Positions 1 through 8,149 of a stretch of DNA of 64,000 nt are shown piece after piece (the first letter of the stretch is position 1; every line of letters begins with the position of its first letter). The position numbers and the translations under genes were made by a program. Below the pieces are notes generated by a model that saw only the letters and a program-made list of their open reading frames with translations, did no database searches and had not been told where the DNA came from. The stretch comes from Saccharopolyspora rosea (GTDB lineage Bacteria; Actinomycetota; Actinomycetes; Mycobacteriales; Pseudonocardiaceae). The stretch spans positions 2,046,001-2,110,000 of the forward strand of contig NZ_CP102826.1 of NCBI RefSeq assembly GCF_025643595.1, read 5' to 3'.

Positions 1-503
1 ATCCACCCGCCCGCCGAGCCGGGCCCGCCGAACCCGTCGACCGCGAAGATCCAGTGCGCCACGGGCACGTACACCGCGGTGAACCACACGGCGGCGAATA
101 CCACCCACGGCCAGAACCGGGTCCGCTCGGCGACCGCCCCGACCAGCAGCGCCACGGTGATCACCGCGAACATCAGCTGGAACGAGGCGTAGGCGAACAG
201 CGGCACCCGCTGCCCGGCCGAACCGACCCCGACGTCGGAGAGCCCCCGCATCCCGGCGTGCGCCAGGTCCCCGATCAACCCGCCGAACGCGTCGCTGCCG
301 AACGCCAGCGAGTAGCCGTACAGCACCCACAGCGTCCCGACGACGGCCAGGCACACGAACGTCAGCATCATCACGTTGAGCACGCTGCGGGACCGCACCA
401 TCCCGCCGTAGAACAGCGCCAGTCCGGGAGTCATGAACATCACGAGCGCGGCGCTGAGCAGGACCCAGGCGGTGCTTCCGGTGTCGATGACGGCCTCCTC
501 CAC
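1..503 (-). CDS. amt: Ammonium transporter Amt, N-terminal part (runs off the window)
   Basis: The reverse strand is open from GTG at 503 to the window edge and reads VEEAVIDTGSTAWVLLSAAL, then MTPGLALFYGGMVR, the hallmark first membrane segment of Amt/MEP/Rh ammonium channels. Further hydrophobic helices follow, and VYVPVAHWIFAVDGFGG matches the conserved Amt region around membrane segments 4-5. The C-terminal two thirds lie outside the window. The GTG start is the only in-frame start close upstream of the conserved TGSTAW stretch; its ribosome site is weak, so the start is uncertain. Family role: passive or proton-coupled uptake of ammonium across the inner membrane. A possible GlnR half-box lies about 65 bases upstream. 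Confidence 0.9.
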   Translation of the reverse strand, partial: MEEAVIDTGSTAWVLLSAALVMFMTPGLALFYGGMVRSRSVLNVMMLTFVCLAVVGTLWVLYGYSLAFGSDAFGGLIGDLAHAGMRGLSDVGVGSAGQRVPLFAYASFQLMFAVITVALLVGAVAERTRFWPWVVFAAVWFTAVYVPVAHWIFAVDGFGGPGSAGGW

Positions 504-566
504 GCGTCCTGGCTGACTCGGCCGCACAGCATCGCGCCGCCGCGTTACGCGAAACGGCCACCGGAC

Positions 567-582
567 GTTTCGCCGGTGTAAA
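567..582 (-). promoter_or_regulatory. Possible GlnR half-box upstream of amt
   Basis: On the reverse strand the sequence reads TTTAC-N6-GAAAC, close to one half of the actinobacterial GlnR motif GTnAC-N6-GAAAC. It sits about 65 bases upstream of the amt start, where a nitrogen-control site would be expected. Only one half is recognisable and the first base deviates, so this is suggestive only. Confidence 0.3.
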
Positions 583-605
583 ACTCCCGGCGCGAGCCGG
601 GAGTT
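582..605. other. Perfect 10-bp hairpin with GCGA tetraloop
   Basis: AACTCCCGGC, a GCGA loop and GCCGGGAGTT form a perfect stem with a GNRA loop. No T-tract follows on either strand, so it is not a typical intrinsic terminator. It lies in the amt/sahH divergent region and could be part of the amt 5' leader or insulate the two promoters. Confidence 0.45.
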
Positions 606-789
606 CGTTACCTTCCGGACATTTCTCGGCAATCCCGGTCCACCGTTCGTCCAGTGTGGACATCCGTGGGCGCCGGGCGGGTCGGTTCGGGCGCTCCCGC
701 CCCATCGGCGCAGTTGACGGCACGCGCCCGCAGCTTCCAGAATGTGGTCACGCCGCGTTCGGGAAAACCACGCGCAGCCACCTGCGCGG

Positions 790-845
790 CCGCTCGCCGA
801 GAGGCGCTGCAACGGACCTGGGTCCGCCACGCTCGGCCAGCGGTA
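790..845 (+). promoter_or_regulatory. SAH riboswitch upstream of sahH
   Basis: The core CCGAGAGGCGCTGCAACGG is followed by a short hairpin (GGACC/GGTCC) and by GCTCGG. CCGAG (797-801) pairs with CTCGG (832-836) as helix P1, and AGCG just after it can pair back to CGCT for the pseudoknot. This matches the known S-adenosylhomocysteine riboswitch class, which activates SAH-recycling genes when SAH accumulates. Its position 180 bases before sahH fits exactly. Confidence 0.85.
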
Positions 846-867
846 CGGACGACAGAGCACGGTAAGG

Positions 868-894
868 GCGCCTCCTGCGAGGAGGCGCTTTTTT
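868..894 (+). terminator. Intrinsic terminator, likely the riboswitch expression platform
   Basis: GCGCCTCCT-GCG-AGGAGGCGC followed by six T residues is a textbook rho-independent terminator. There is no gene upstream on this strand for it to end. It lies between the SAH aptamer and sahH, so the likely role is a conditional attenuator controlled by the aptamer. Confidence 0.85.
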
Positions 895-1021
895 CATGTC
901 ATCGCCGTGAACGCGTCGCGGGTCGCTTCCCCGGCCGGGGACCCGGGCGAGCCGACCCGCGAAATCCGGAAGTCATCCGCGCCCGTCGGCGCGACCATTC
1001 GTGAACGCGAGGAAGGAAGTC

Positions 1022-2485
1022 ATGAGCGTCAAGCTGCAGAAGGCCAACGGCCTGGAGTTCGCTGTGAAGGATCTGGGGTTGGCTGAGGCTGGTCGGCATC
1101 AGATTCGGTTGGCTGAGCATGAGATGCCGGGGTTGATGGCGACTCGGAAGGAGTTCGCGGACAGCAAGCCGCTCAGGGGTGCGCGGATTGCGGGTTCGTT
1201 GCACATGACGGTGCAGACCGCGGTGCTGATCGAGACGTTGGTCGCTTTGGGTGCTGAGGTCCGCTGGGTGTCGTGCAACATCTTCTCGACCCAGGACGAG
1301 GCTGCGGCGGCGGTGGTGGTCGGCCCGAACGGGAGTGCTGACAAGCCGGAGGGTGTGTCGGTGTTCGCGTGGAAGGGGGAGACGCTTGAGGAGTACTGGT
1401 GGTGCACTGACCAGCTTTTCCAGGGTTTCTCGGGGGGCCGGGGTCCGAACATGATCCTGGATGATGGTGGCGATGCCACGTTGTTGGTGCACAAGGGTGT
1501 GGAGTTCGAGAAGGCGGGTGCGGTGCCGCAGCCGTCCGTTGACGACCCGGAGGAGTACCAGGTCGTCTTGGAGACGTTGCGTCGGAGTCTGGCTGGTGAC
1601 GGGCAGCGGTTCACGACGTTGGCCGGGCAGATCAAGGGTGTCACCGAGGAGACGACCACGGGTGTGCACCGGTTGTACGAGCTGGCCAAGACTGGTGAGT
1701 TGTTGTTCCCGGCGATCAATGTCAACGACTCGGTGACGAAGTCGAAGTTCGACAACAAGTACGGGTGCCGGCATTCGTTGGTGGATGGCATCAACCGGGC
1801 CACGGATGTGCTCATCGGGGGCAAGGTCGCGGTGGTGTGCGGGTTCGGTGATGTCGGTAAGGGTTCGGCGGAGTCGTTGCGCGGGCAGGGTGCGCGGGTG
1901 ATCGTGACCGAGATCGATCCGATCTGCGCGTTGCAGGCGGCGATGGAGGGTTACGAGGTCAAAACGATCGAGGACGTCGTCGACTACGCCGACATCTTCA
2001 TCACCACGACCGGTAATTTCGACATCATCACCGCTGAGCACATGGCGCGGATGAAGCATCAGGCGATCGTGGGCAATATCGGGCATTTCGACAACGAGAT
2101 CGATATGGCGGGGTTGGAGAAGACTCCGGGGATCGTCAAGCAGGAGATCAAGCCGCAGGTGCACGAGTACACCTTCCCGGATGGGCACTCGATCATCGTG
2201 TTGTCCGAGGGGCGGCTGCTGAACCTGGGTAATGCGACCGGGCATCCGTCGTTTGTGATGTCGAACTCGTTCACGAACCAGACGATCGCGCAGATCGAGT
2301 TGTTCACCAAGCAGGGTGAGTACGACCGGCAGGTGTACGTGCTGCCCAAGCACCTCGATGAGAAGGTCGCCCGGCTGCACCTGGACGCGTTGGGTGTGAA
2401 GCTGACCAAGCTGACCAAGGAACAGGCCGCCTACATCGGCGTCGACGTCGACGGCCCCTACAAACCCGACCACTACCGCTACTGA
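1022..2485 (+). CDS. sahH: Adenosylhomocysteinase (S-adenosyl-L-homocysteine hydrolase)
   Basis: A 487-residue cytosolic NAD-dependent enzyme of the activated methyl cycle that hydrolyses SAH to homocysteine and adenosine. Visible family motifs are [35 protein letters not shown], the central [16 protein letters not shown] and the NAD-binding [19 protein letters not shown]. It ends in [10 protein letters not shown], the conserved C-terminal tail with the NAD-contacting lysine and tyrosine. ATG at 1022 is preferred over GTG at 1001 because GAGGAAGGAAG lies just before it. Most of the gene uses TTG, GGT, GAT and CAT codons, unlike the C-ending neighbours, while the last 30 or so codons return to the local style. 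The upstream SAH riboswitch and attenuator predict induction by SAH. Confidence 0.97.
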   Translation: MSVKLQKANGLEFAVKDLGLAEAGRHQIRLAEHEMPGLMATRKEFADSKPLRGARIAGSLHMTVQTAVLIETLVALGAEVRWVSCNIFSTQDEAAAAVVVGPNGSADKPEGVSVFAWKGETLEEYWWCTDQLFQGFSGGRGPNMILDDGGDATLLVHKGVEFEKAGAVPQPSVDDPEEYQVVLETLRRSLAGDGQRFTTLAGQIKGVTEETTTGVHRLYELAKTGELLFPAINVNDSVTKSKFDNKYGCRHSLVDGINRATDVLIGGKVAVVCGFGDVGKGSAESLRGQGARVIVTEIDPICALQAAMEGYEVKTIEDVVDYADIFITTTGNFDIITAEHMARMKHQAIVGNIGHFDNEIDMAGLEKTPGIVKQEIKPQVHEYTFPDGHSIIVLSEGRLLNLGNATGHPSFVMSNSFTNQTIAQIELFTKQGEYDRQVYVLPKHLDEKVARLHLDALGVKLTKLTKEQAAYIGVDVDGPYKPDHYRY

Positions 2486-2493
2486 TCCCGCCC

Positions 2494-2528
2494 GGCGGTT
2501 TCGCGCGACTCTGCCGCGCGAAACCGCC
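2494..2528. terminator. Hairpin after sahH
   Basis: GGCGGTTTCGCGCG and CGCGCGAAACCGCC form a perfect 14-bp stem around a 7-base loop eight bases after the sahH stop. There is no T-tract, as is common for terminators in very GC-rich actinomycetes. It can serve both converging transcripts. Confidence 0.7.
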
Positions 2529-2562
2529 ACCGGGTCAACGCCTTTCGCGGCGGAGCAGACCT

Positions 2563-2604
2563 GGACATACATCAGGAGGGGCTCCCGGAGCCGAGACGGC
2601 CGCT
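2563..2604. repeat. Half copy of the dispersed 80-bp hairpin element
   Basis: The stretch contains ATACATCAGGAGGGGCTC and GAGCCGAGACGGCCGCT, the right half of an element whose full copies lie at 9715-9795, 55718-55797, 61699-61774 and 61879-61959. It is placed between the converging sahH and VIT-like genes. A sequence resembling the CACAACGAGTTC.AAGACAGGC border of the other copies follows at about 2640-2672. Confidence 0.8.
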
Positions 2605-2672
2605 GAGGTTCCGCCACCGGCACCGCTGTGCAAAACGAGACCGCCACGCACAACGAGTCCAAAGACAGGCTC

Positions 2673-3167
2673 TCAGGCGTTGCCCAGCAGCAGTCCGACC
2701 GCCACGATCAGCACACCGCCCACCGCGACCTGCACGACCGACGAGCGCAGCGAGACCGCCATGTAGCGCTTGCGGATCAGCGCGATGGCGGCGAGTTCGA
2801 CGGCCACCACGACCCCGGCGAGGGTCAGCGCCGTCGGCAGGTGCGGGATGAGGAACGGCAGGGCGTGGAAAGCGCCGCCGAGCGCGGTCATCGCGCCGGT
2901 GACGACGCCGCGCGTGATGGCCGAGCCGCGTCCGGTCTGGCTGCCATCGTCGGACAGCGCCTCGGACAGCCCCATGCTGATGCCCGCGCCGAGCGCGGTC
3001 GCCAGGCCGACGAACAGCGCCGCGTGCGAACCGGCGAGCATCGCGGCCGCGAAGATCGGTGCCAGCGTGGACAGCGTGCCGTCGATGAGACCGACCAGCC
3101 CCGGCTGGACGTAGCGCAGGACGAATTCCTTCTCGTCCTCGTGTACCTTCTCCAGAATCGCCACCAT
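2673..3167 (-). CDS. VIT1/CCC1-like metal transporter family membrane protein
   Basis: 164 residues with a short charged N-terminus ([20 protein letters not shown]) followed by about five hydrophobic segments. [19 protein letters not shown] and [13 protein letters not shown] resemble the G-DG and SMG-E signatures of the VIT1/CCC1 family, which moves iron or manganese across membranes. It is shorter than typical 230-residue members. Two GCCTAACC half-sites like those bound by DtxR/IdeR regulators lie just upstream, supporting a metal role. The substrate is inferred, not shown. The start ATG follows GGGAG closely. Confidence 0.65.
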   Translation of the reverse strand: MVAILEKVHEDEKEFVLRYVQPGLVGLIDGTLSTLAPIFAAAMLAGSHAALFVGLATALGAGISMGLSEALSDDGSQTGRGSAITRGVVTGAMTALGGAFHALPFLIPHLPTALTLAGVVVAVELAAIALIRKRYMAVSLRSSVVQVAVGGVLIVAVGLLLGNA

Positions 3168-3212
3168 GGCTCCCAGAATAGCGTTTCTGGAATCGTTCCA
3201 CTAACCAGCATT

Positions 3213-3250
3213 GCCTAACCGAACCCTCAAAAAAGGCGTGCCTAACCTTT
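3213..3250. promoter_or_regulatory. Possible iron-regulator (IdeR/DtxR-like) half-sites
   Basis: GCCTAACC occurs twice, at 3213-3220 and 3240-3247. The second sits in AAAGG-N9-CCTTT and reads GCCTAACCTTT, close to the right half (GSCTWACCTWA) of the DtxR/IdeR consensus. Both lie 45-85 bases upstream of the VIT-like start, which is plausible operator spacing. The left halves are poor, so this remains a prediction. Confidence 0.4.
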
Positions 3251-3470
3251 CTTTTTCCGATGCCTCGGGGAATGCTGAGGGAAACCTTCGGAAAGCGAGG
3301 TGAGCCTTTCCGAAGTCGCGTTCTGGCAGGTCGCGGGTGGGGTGGCCGTCCTCGTCGGGTTTCCGGTGTCTATCGTGGACGCCGATTCCACGACGTGGTG
3401 GGGTGGGCCGCCGTCCGGCTGTGTTCGAAAGAACACCGAAGGTAGCCGCCGCACCGGATGGGGAAAGGTG

Positions 3471-4427
3471 ATGACGGACACTCCCACCAAGATCATCCTG
3501 GATTGCGATCCCGGGCACGACGACGCGATCGCCCTGTTGTTGGCGCACGGCGACCCGAACGTCGAGCTGGCCGCGATCACCACCGTCGCCGGGAACCAGA
3601 CGATCCGGAAGGTGACCCGCAACGCGCTCGCGGTCGCCACGGTCGCCGGGATCACCGGAGTGCCGGTGGCGGCCGGGTGCACCCGCCCGCTGGTGCGCCA
3701 GGCCGAGGTCGCCCCCGACGTGCACGGCGAATCCGGGCTGGACGGGCCGCAGCTGCCCGAACCCGCGCTCGAACTGGACTCCCGGCACGCCGTCGACGTG
3801 ATCATCGACACCGTGCTCGCCCACGAACCGGGCGAGATCACGCTGGTGCCCACCGGGCCGCTGACCAACATCGCGTTCGCCGCGCGCAAGGAACCGGCGA
3901 TCGTCGAGCGCGTCCGGGAGGTCGTCCTGATGGGCGGCGGCTACCACACCGGCAACAAGTCGGCGGTCGCCGAGTTCAACATCGCCGCCGACCCGGAGGC
4001 CGCGCACATCGTGTTCGGCGAGCGGTGGCCGGTGACGATGGTCGGCCTCGACCTGACCCACCAGGCGCTGGCCACCGAGGACGTGGTCCGCTCGATCGCC
4101 GCCGTGGACACCGCTCCGGCGCGGTTCGTGGTGGAGCTGCTGGAGTTCTTCGGCCCGGTCTACAAGACCGCGCAGGGCTTCGACGCGCCGCCGGTGCACG
4201 ACCCGTGCGCGGTGGCGCGGGTGATCGACCCGTCCGTCGTCGGCGTGCGCCGCGCGCCGGTCGACGTGGAGCTGTCCGGCGCGCTCACCCAGGGCATGAC
4301 CGTCACCGACTTCCGCAGCCCCGCGCCCGCGGACTGCCACACCCAGGTCGCCGTCACGCTGGACCACGAGCGGTTCTGGGCGCTGGTCGTCGCCGCTCTC
4401 GAACGCATCGGGGAGGGTGCGCGGTGA
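3471..4427 (+). CDS. Nucleoside hydrolase (inosine/uridine-preferring family)
   Basis: 318 residues. The N-terminus has KIILDCDPGHDDAIALLLA, the DxDxGxDDA calcium-binding signature of IUNH enzymes, which cleave the N-glycosidic bond of nucleosides to a free base and ribose. LVPTGPLTNIAFA and VLMGGGYHTGNKSAVAEFN (the Asn/Glu substrate loop) and VHDPCAVA (catalytic His-Asp) are also present. ATG 3471 follows GGGGAAAGG. An in-frame GTG lies just before it at 3468. The MFS gene downstream overlaps by four bases, so the two are translationally coupled, suggesting uptake or export linked to nucleoside salvage. Confidence 0.93.
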   Translation: MTDTPTKIILDCDPGHDDAIALLLAHGDPNVELAAITTVAGNQTIRKVTRNALAVATVAGITGVPVAAGCTRPLVRQAEVAPDVHGESGLDGPQLPEPALELDSRHAVDVIIDTVLAHEPGEITLVPTGPLTNIAFAARKEPAIVERVREVVLMGGGYHTGNKSAVAEFNIAADPEAAHIVFGERWPVTMVGLDLTHQALATEDVVRSIAAVDTAPARFVVELLEFFGPVYKTAQGFDAPPVHDPCAVARVIDPSVVGVRRAPVDVELSGALTQGMTVTDFRSPAPADCHTQVAVTLDHERFWALVVAALERIGEGAR

Positions 4428-5833
4428 GCCAGACCACCAGGCAGACCTCCGCCGCCGCGGGCACCGCCGCGCTGATGACCGCGCTGCTGGCCGCCTGCGT
4501 GGCGTTCCAGCTCAACGCGAGCATGCTCAGCCCGGCGCTGGTCACCATGGGGCACGAGCTGGGCGCCGACGACGCGGCCGTCGGGCTGTCGCAGACCGCG
4601 TTCTTCACCTCGGGGGCGCTGTTCTCGCTGTTCCTGCCGAGGCTGAGCGACATCGTCGGCAGGCGGCGCGTGCTGGTCGGGATGCTCGTGGTGATGTTGG
4701 CGGGCACGGTGCTGGCCGCGGTGTCGACCAGCATCGTCGTCGTGGACGTCGCCCGGGTCGTGCAGGGCGTGTCCGGTCCGACCGTGCCGCTGTGCCTGCT
4801 GATGCTGCGCTCGCAGGTCACCGACCCGAAGCGGTACGGCACGATGATGGGCCTGGTCACCGCGGTCAACGGCGGCATCGCCGGGATCGACGCGCTGGTC
4901 GGCGGCTGGCTGGCCGCGAACTTCGGCTACCGCAGCGTGTTCTGGGTGATCGCGGTCATCGCGGCGGTGGCGGTGCTGGCCGTGCTGCGCTGGGGACCGG
5001 AGTCGCGGCCCTCGGCGGGCACCCGGATGGACTGGCGCGGCGTGGTGCCGCTGGTGGTGGCCGTGGCGGCGCTGCTGCTCGCGCTCAGCGAGGCGGGCGA
5101 GCTCGCCGACGCCGACTGGACCTACGTGCTGGGCCTGTTCGCGGTCGCGGTGGTGGCCTTCGCGGTCTTCTGGTTCGCCGAGAAGGCCAGCACGCACCCG
5201 CTGGTGCGGCCCGAGGACCTGCGCCGCCGGTCCACGTGGGCGCTGCTGGCCACCACGCTGCTGACCATGACCGGCGTGTTCGCCACCGTCAATGGCGTGG
5301 TCCTGTCGTTCGCGCAGAATTCCCAGATCGGTTTCGGGATGTCCGCGGACCTGGCGTCCGTGGTGTTCCTGACCCCGTTCGCGCTCATCGGCTGGCTGGT
5401 CGGCCCGTTCGCCGGACGGCTGGCGCCGACCCTCGGCTACCGCCGGGTGCTGCGGTTCGGGCTGGTCGGCACCGCCGTGGTCATGGCGGTGATCGCGCTG
5501 GTCGGCGTGCATTCGCTGCCGGTGCTCATCGCGTGCACGGCGTTGCTGGGCGTCACCTACGCAGGCGGCGCGAACATCATCCTCAACGGGCTGGGCGTGG
5601 TGCTCTCGCCGCAGGGCAATCCCGGGTTCCTGCCCGGCATGAACGCGGGTGCGTTCAACCTCGGTTCGGGGCTGAGCTTCGCGGTGCTGCCCGCGGTCGA
5701 GGTGGCCGGCGGCTCCGGAGCGGAGTCCTCGGCGGGCTACGTGACCGCCATCCTCGCGGGCGTGGTGATCGTCGCGGCGGCCTTCGCCGTGTCCTTCCTG
5801 ATCCCGCGTCCCGCCGAAGCCGAGACGGCCTGA
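4424..5833 (+). CDS. MFS transporter (DHA2-like, 14-TM type)
   Basis: 469 residues starting at the GTG that overlaps the nucleoside hydrolase stop (GTGA). It is highly hydrophobic. [13 protein letters not shown] is the MFS motif A loop between membrane segments 2 and 3. [19 protein letters not shown] followed by FGYRSVFWV resembles the antiporter motif C seen in drug:proton (DHA2) transporters. About 14 membrane segments are expected. Coupling to the hydrolase suggests transport of nucleosides, bases or ribose analogues, but the sequence alone does not fix the substrate. Confidence 0.85.
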   Translation: MSQTTRQTSAAAGTAALMTALLAACVAFQLNASMLSPALVTMGHELGADDAAVGLSQTAFFTSGALFSLFLPRLSDIVGRRRVLVGMLVVMLAGTVLAAVSTSIVVVDVARVVQGVSGPTVPLCLLMLRSQVTDPKRYGTMMGLVTAVNGGIAGIDALVGGWLAANFGYRSVFWVIAVIAAVAVLAVLRWGPESRPSAGTRMDWRGVVPLVVAVAALLLALSEAGELADADWTYVLGLFAVAVVAFAVFWFAEKASTHPLVRPEDLRRRSTWALLATTLLTMTGVFATVNGVVLSFAQNSQIGFGMSADLASVVFLTPFALIGWLVGPFAGRLAPTLGYRRVLRFGLVGTAVVMAVIALVGVHSLPVLIACTALLGVTYAGGANIILNGLGVVLSPQGNPGFLPGMNAGAFNLGSGLSFAVLPAVEVAGGSGAESSAGYVTAILAGVVIVAAAFAVSFLIPRPAEAETA

Positions 5834-5838
5834 CGCTC

Positions 5839-5880
5839 GGCTCGCCCGGATCGGCGGGTGGCGGCCGATCCGGGCGAGCC
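5839..5880. terminator. Bidirectional terminator hairpin between converging genes
   Basis: GGCTCGCCCGGATCGGC pairs perfectly with GCCGATCCGGGCGAGCC around an 8-base loop. It sits in the 53-base gap between the MFS stop and the amine oxidase stop. Confidence 0.8.
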
Positions 5881-5886
5881 CGGTGC

Positions 5887-7503
5887 TCACCGCAGGTCGC
5901 CGAGGACCTCCTGGGCGGCGCGTTCGCCCGCCTCGGCGCCGCCGTTCATGAAGCCCTGGAAGGCGACCGAGGTGTGCTCACCGGCGAAGTGGACGTTGCC
6001 CTGCCGGACCGCCTCGTAACCGGCGTAGCGGTGGCAGTAGTCCGTCGGCCAGTACGAGTACGCGCCGTGCGACAGCGGGTTGAGGTGCCAGGCCGACAGC
6101 GTCGACTTGCCGATCCAGGCGTCCCGAACCCCGGGCAGCACCTTGTCGACCGAGTCGAGCACGCGCTCGGTGGTGTCCCTGACGTAGTGGTCGGAGGAGT
6201 CCAGGAACGGCGCGGGCGGTCGCAGCGAGGCGGCCGGCCGACCGCCGCCGTACTGGATGAGCACCCCGGCGCGACCGCCCTGGCCGCGCGTGGCGTCCCA
6301 CACCTGCTGGAACCCGGTGTCGGCGAAGCACTCCCCGTTGGAGACCCCGGGCCACGGGCCCTCGCCGAGGTAGACCCGCGATGACAGCTGCATGTTCAGC
6401 TTGGTGCAGCAGCCCATCCGCATCGCGTCGAGGGATTCCCGCTTGCGCCGGTCGAATCCGGCGCGCGAGAGGTCGATGCGCTGCAGGACGCCCAGCGGCA
6501 CGGCGAGGATCGTGTGGTCGGCGGTCACGTCCCGCCGCGCGCCGCCGGTGTCGAAGGTGAGCGTCTGGGTGCCGTCGGCGTTGGCGCGCAATGCGACCAG
6601 CGAGCAGCCGTGGCGCACCGTCCCGGGCGGCAGCGCCGCCGCGATGGCCTCGGGCAGCTGCTGGTTCCCGCCGACGATGTGGAAGCGCTCGTCGGACAGG
6701 CCCCACACGTGGAAGTGCCGCGGATCCTGCTGGTAGCCCATGAGGTAGACCAGCCCGAGCGCGGTTTGCTCGGTGGTGTCCGCGCCGTACTCGACGGTGT
6801 AGGCGTCGTCGATGAACTGCCCGAGCCGGGAGCCGAGCCCGTCCGGGACGCGGGTTTCGATCCACTCCCGCACGCTCATCCGGCTCAGCTCGACCCCGGC
6901 CGGGGTGGAGGTCTGCCAGTCGGTGGTGTCCCCGGCGGCCTCCAGGTCGGCCCGCAGCGCCCGCCACACCGGGCGGAAGTCCTCGTCGGCCTGCGCGCGC
7001 GGGTAGTAGTCGCCGAGGAAGTGGAAGACCTCCTCGCCGCCCCGCGGGCCCGCCTTGATCACGTCGACCACGGGCAGCCCGAACCGCTCGCACAGCGCCA
7101 GCACGGTCCGGTGGTCGCTGTCGATCAGCTCGCCGCCCCACTCGGTGGTCTGGCCCTGGTCCCAGTAGGTGCGTTCGCTGAACATCCGGCCGCCGAGCCG
7201 GTCCCCGGCTTCGTAGACGGTGCAGGCGACACCGGCGTCGTGCAGCGCCAGCGCCGCGTTCAGGCCGGAGATCCCGGCGCCGACCACCGCGATCCGCGGC
7301 GCGGTGGCAGCCGAGGCCGAGCTGGTGCGCAGGAGCCCTCCGGCCAGCGCGACACCGCCCGCGAGGGCGCCGTACCGCAGCAGGTCCCGACGGGGCAGGG
7401 GGCGGCGCTCGCGGAACTCGTCGACGGGCATCCCGGCCCGCTCGGCGCCGGCGTGGTCGGCGGCCAGGCGTCTCAGCGAGCGCAACGGGGCGAATCTGGG
7501 CAT
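5887..7503 (-). CDS. Tat-exported flavin monoamine oxidase / L-amino-acid oxidase family
   Basis: 538 residues. The N-terminus carries a twin-arginine signal: RRPLPRRDLLRYGALAGGVA, a hydrophobic core, then ASAAT. The FAD dinucleotide fold follows as RIAVVGAGISGLNAALAL, with the GG doublet in GDRLGGRMFSE. The C-terminal FAD motif is NVHFAGEHTSVAFQGFMNGG. These features define the flavin amine oxidase family, which oxidises amines or amino acids to imines with hydrogen peroxide. The predicted location is outside the membrane after folding in the cytoplasm. ATG 7503 has GGAGGAG seven bases upstream. A small membrane protein gene lies just upstream in the same direction. Confidence 0.9.
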   Translation of the reverse strand: MPRFAPLRSLRRLAADHAGAERAGMPVDEFRERRPLPRRDLLRYGALAGGVALAGGLLRTSSASAATAPRIAVVGAGISGLNAALALHDAGVACTVYEAGDRLGGRMFSERTYWDQGQTTEWGGELIDSDHRTVLALCERFGLPVVDVIKAGPRGGEEVFHFLGDYYPRAQADEDFRPVWRALRADLEAAGDTTDWQTSTPAGVELSRMSVREWIETRVPDGLGSRLGQFIDDAYTVEYGADTTEQTALGLVYLMGYQQDPRHFHVWGLSDERFHIVGGNQQLPEAIAAALPPGTVRHGCSLVALRANADGTQTLTFDTGGARRDVTADHTILAVPLGVLQRIDLSRAGFDRRKRESLDAMRMGCCTKLNMQLSSRVYLGEGPWPGVSNGECFADTGFQQVWDATRGQGGRAGVLIQYGGGRPAASLRPPAPFLDSSDHYVRDTTERVLDSVDKVLPGVRDAWIGKSTLSAWHLNPLSHGAYSYWPTDYCHRYAGYEAVRQGNVHFAGEHTSVAFQGFMNGGAEAGERAAQEVLGDLR

Positions 7504-7539
7504 GCGGCATCTCCTCCGGTCCGACTGGCGACATGGGCG

Positions 7540-7881
7540 TCAGGTGGGCGCCGCACCGCGCTCGCGGGGGTCCTCCAGCACGATGCGACCGAGCACTCGG
7601 TAGGTGCCGGGCCGGACGCGGCGCAGCAGCAGCGCACCGACCGGCCCGGCGGCGAGCAGTCCCGCGACCAGCCACGGGATCAGGTGGAACAGCGGTGTGG
7701 CGGCCTTGCCCGGGGCGGTTCCGAGGTTGGCCACGAGCAGCCACGGCACCGCGCCCATCCCGACGCCGCCGAGCAGCGGGTCCGGAACCAGCCGGTCGTG
7801 ATCAACGAGACCGACGGGGTTCGCCTCCAACCGGTCCACGCGCGGTGGTGCGGATTCCGCGGTCCGGACGGGATCGGACAT
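7540..7881 (-). CDS. Small two-helix membrane protein of unknown function
   Basis: 113 residues. A charged N-terminal third (MSDPVRTAESAPPRVDRLEA) precedes two hydrophobic helices, about residues 35-60 and 65-90, and a basic tail. It lies 36 bases upstream of the amine oxidase in the same direction and is divergent from the NCS1 permease. This arrangement recalls small accessory membrane proteins coded next to permeases. I do not recognise the family. Confidence 0.6.
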   Translation of the reverse strand: MSDPVRTAESAPPRVDRLEANPVGLVDHDRLVPDPLLGGVGMGAVPWLLVANLGTAPGKAATPLFHLIPWLVAGLLAAGPVGALLLRRVRPGTYRVLGRIVLEDPRERGAAPT

Positions 7882-8046
7882 CTGCGATCACTTCCAACCG
7901 GCTGGCGGGGCAACGGTATTCGTGGTCATGGAAGGATCAGTGGGGCGGCGCATCGGAGTCAAGCAACAGATCGTCAACTCCGCCGGTGCGAAGTGGGCGT
8001 GGTGTTCGGCCACTTCCGTCCACATCGGAGTGTCGCATTGTGCGTT

Positions 8047-8075
8047 CCTCCAACGGATCCGGTGGCCGTTGGAGG
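8047..8075. promoter_or_regulatory. Inverted repeat in the divergent promoter region
   Basis: CCTCCAACGG and CCGTTGGAGG are perfect 10-bp arms separated by nine bases. They lie between the 7881 start (reverse) and the 8150 start (forward). This symmetry suits an operator controlling the permease and/or oxidase genes. No regulator gene is adjacent. Confidence 0.45.
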
Positions 8076-8149
8076 ATCAACCGCTGGTCGGAGCACTCCC
8101 GCGTGGGCCACGATCGCCGGATCGGAGCACTCGGCGAGAAGGTGGGGGC

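Noticed and set aside
582-605. Intrinsic terminator
   Set aside because: Perfect stem but no T-tract on either strand and no gene ending nearby.
899-2662. 587-codon reverse-strand frame over sahH
   Set aside because: Antisense shadow of sahH without any recognisable domain.
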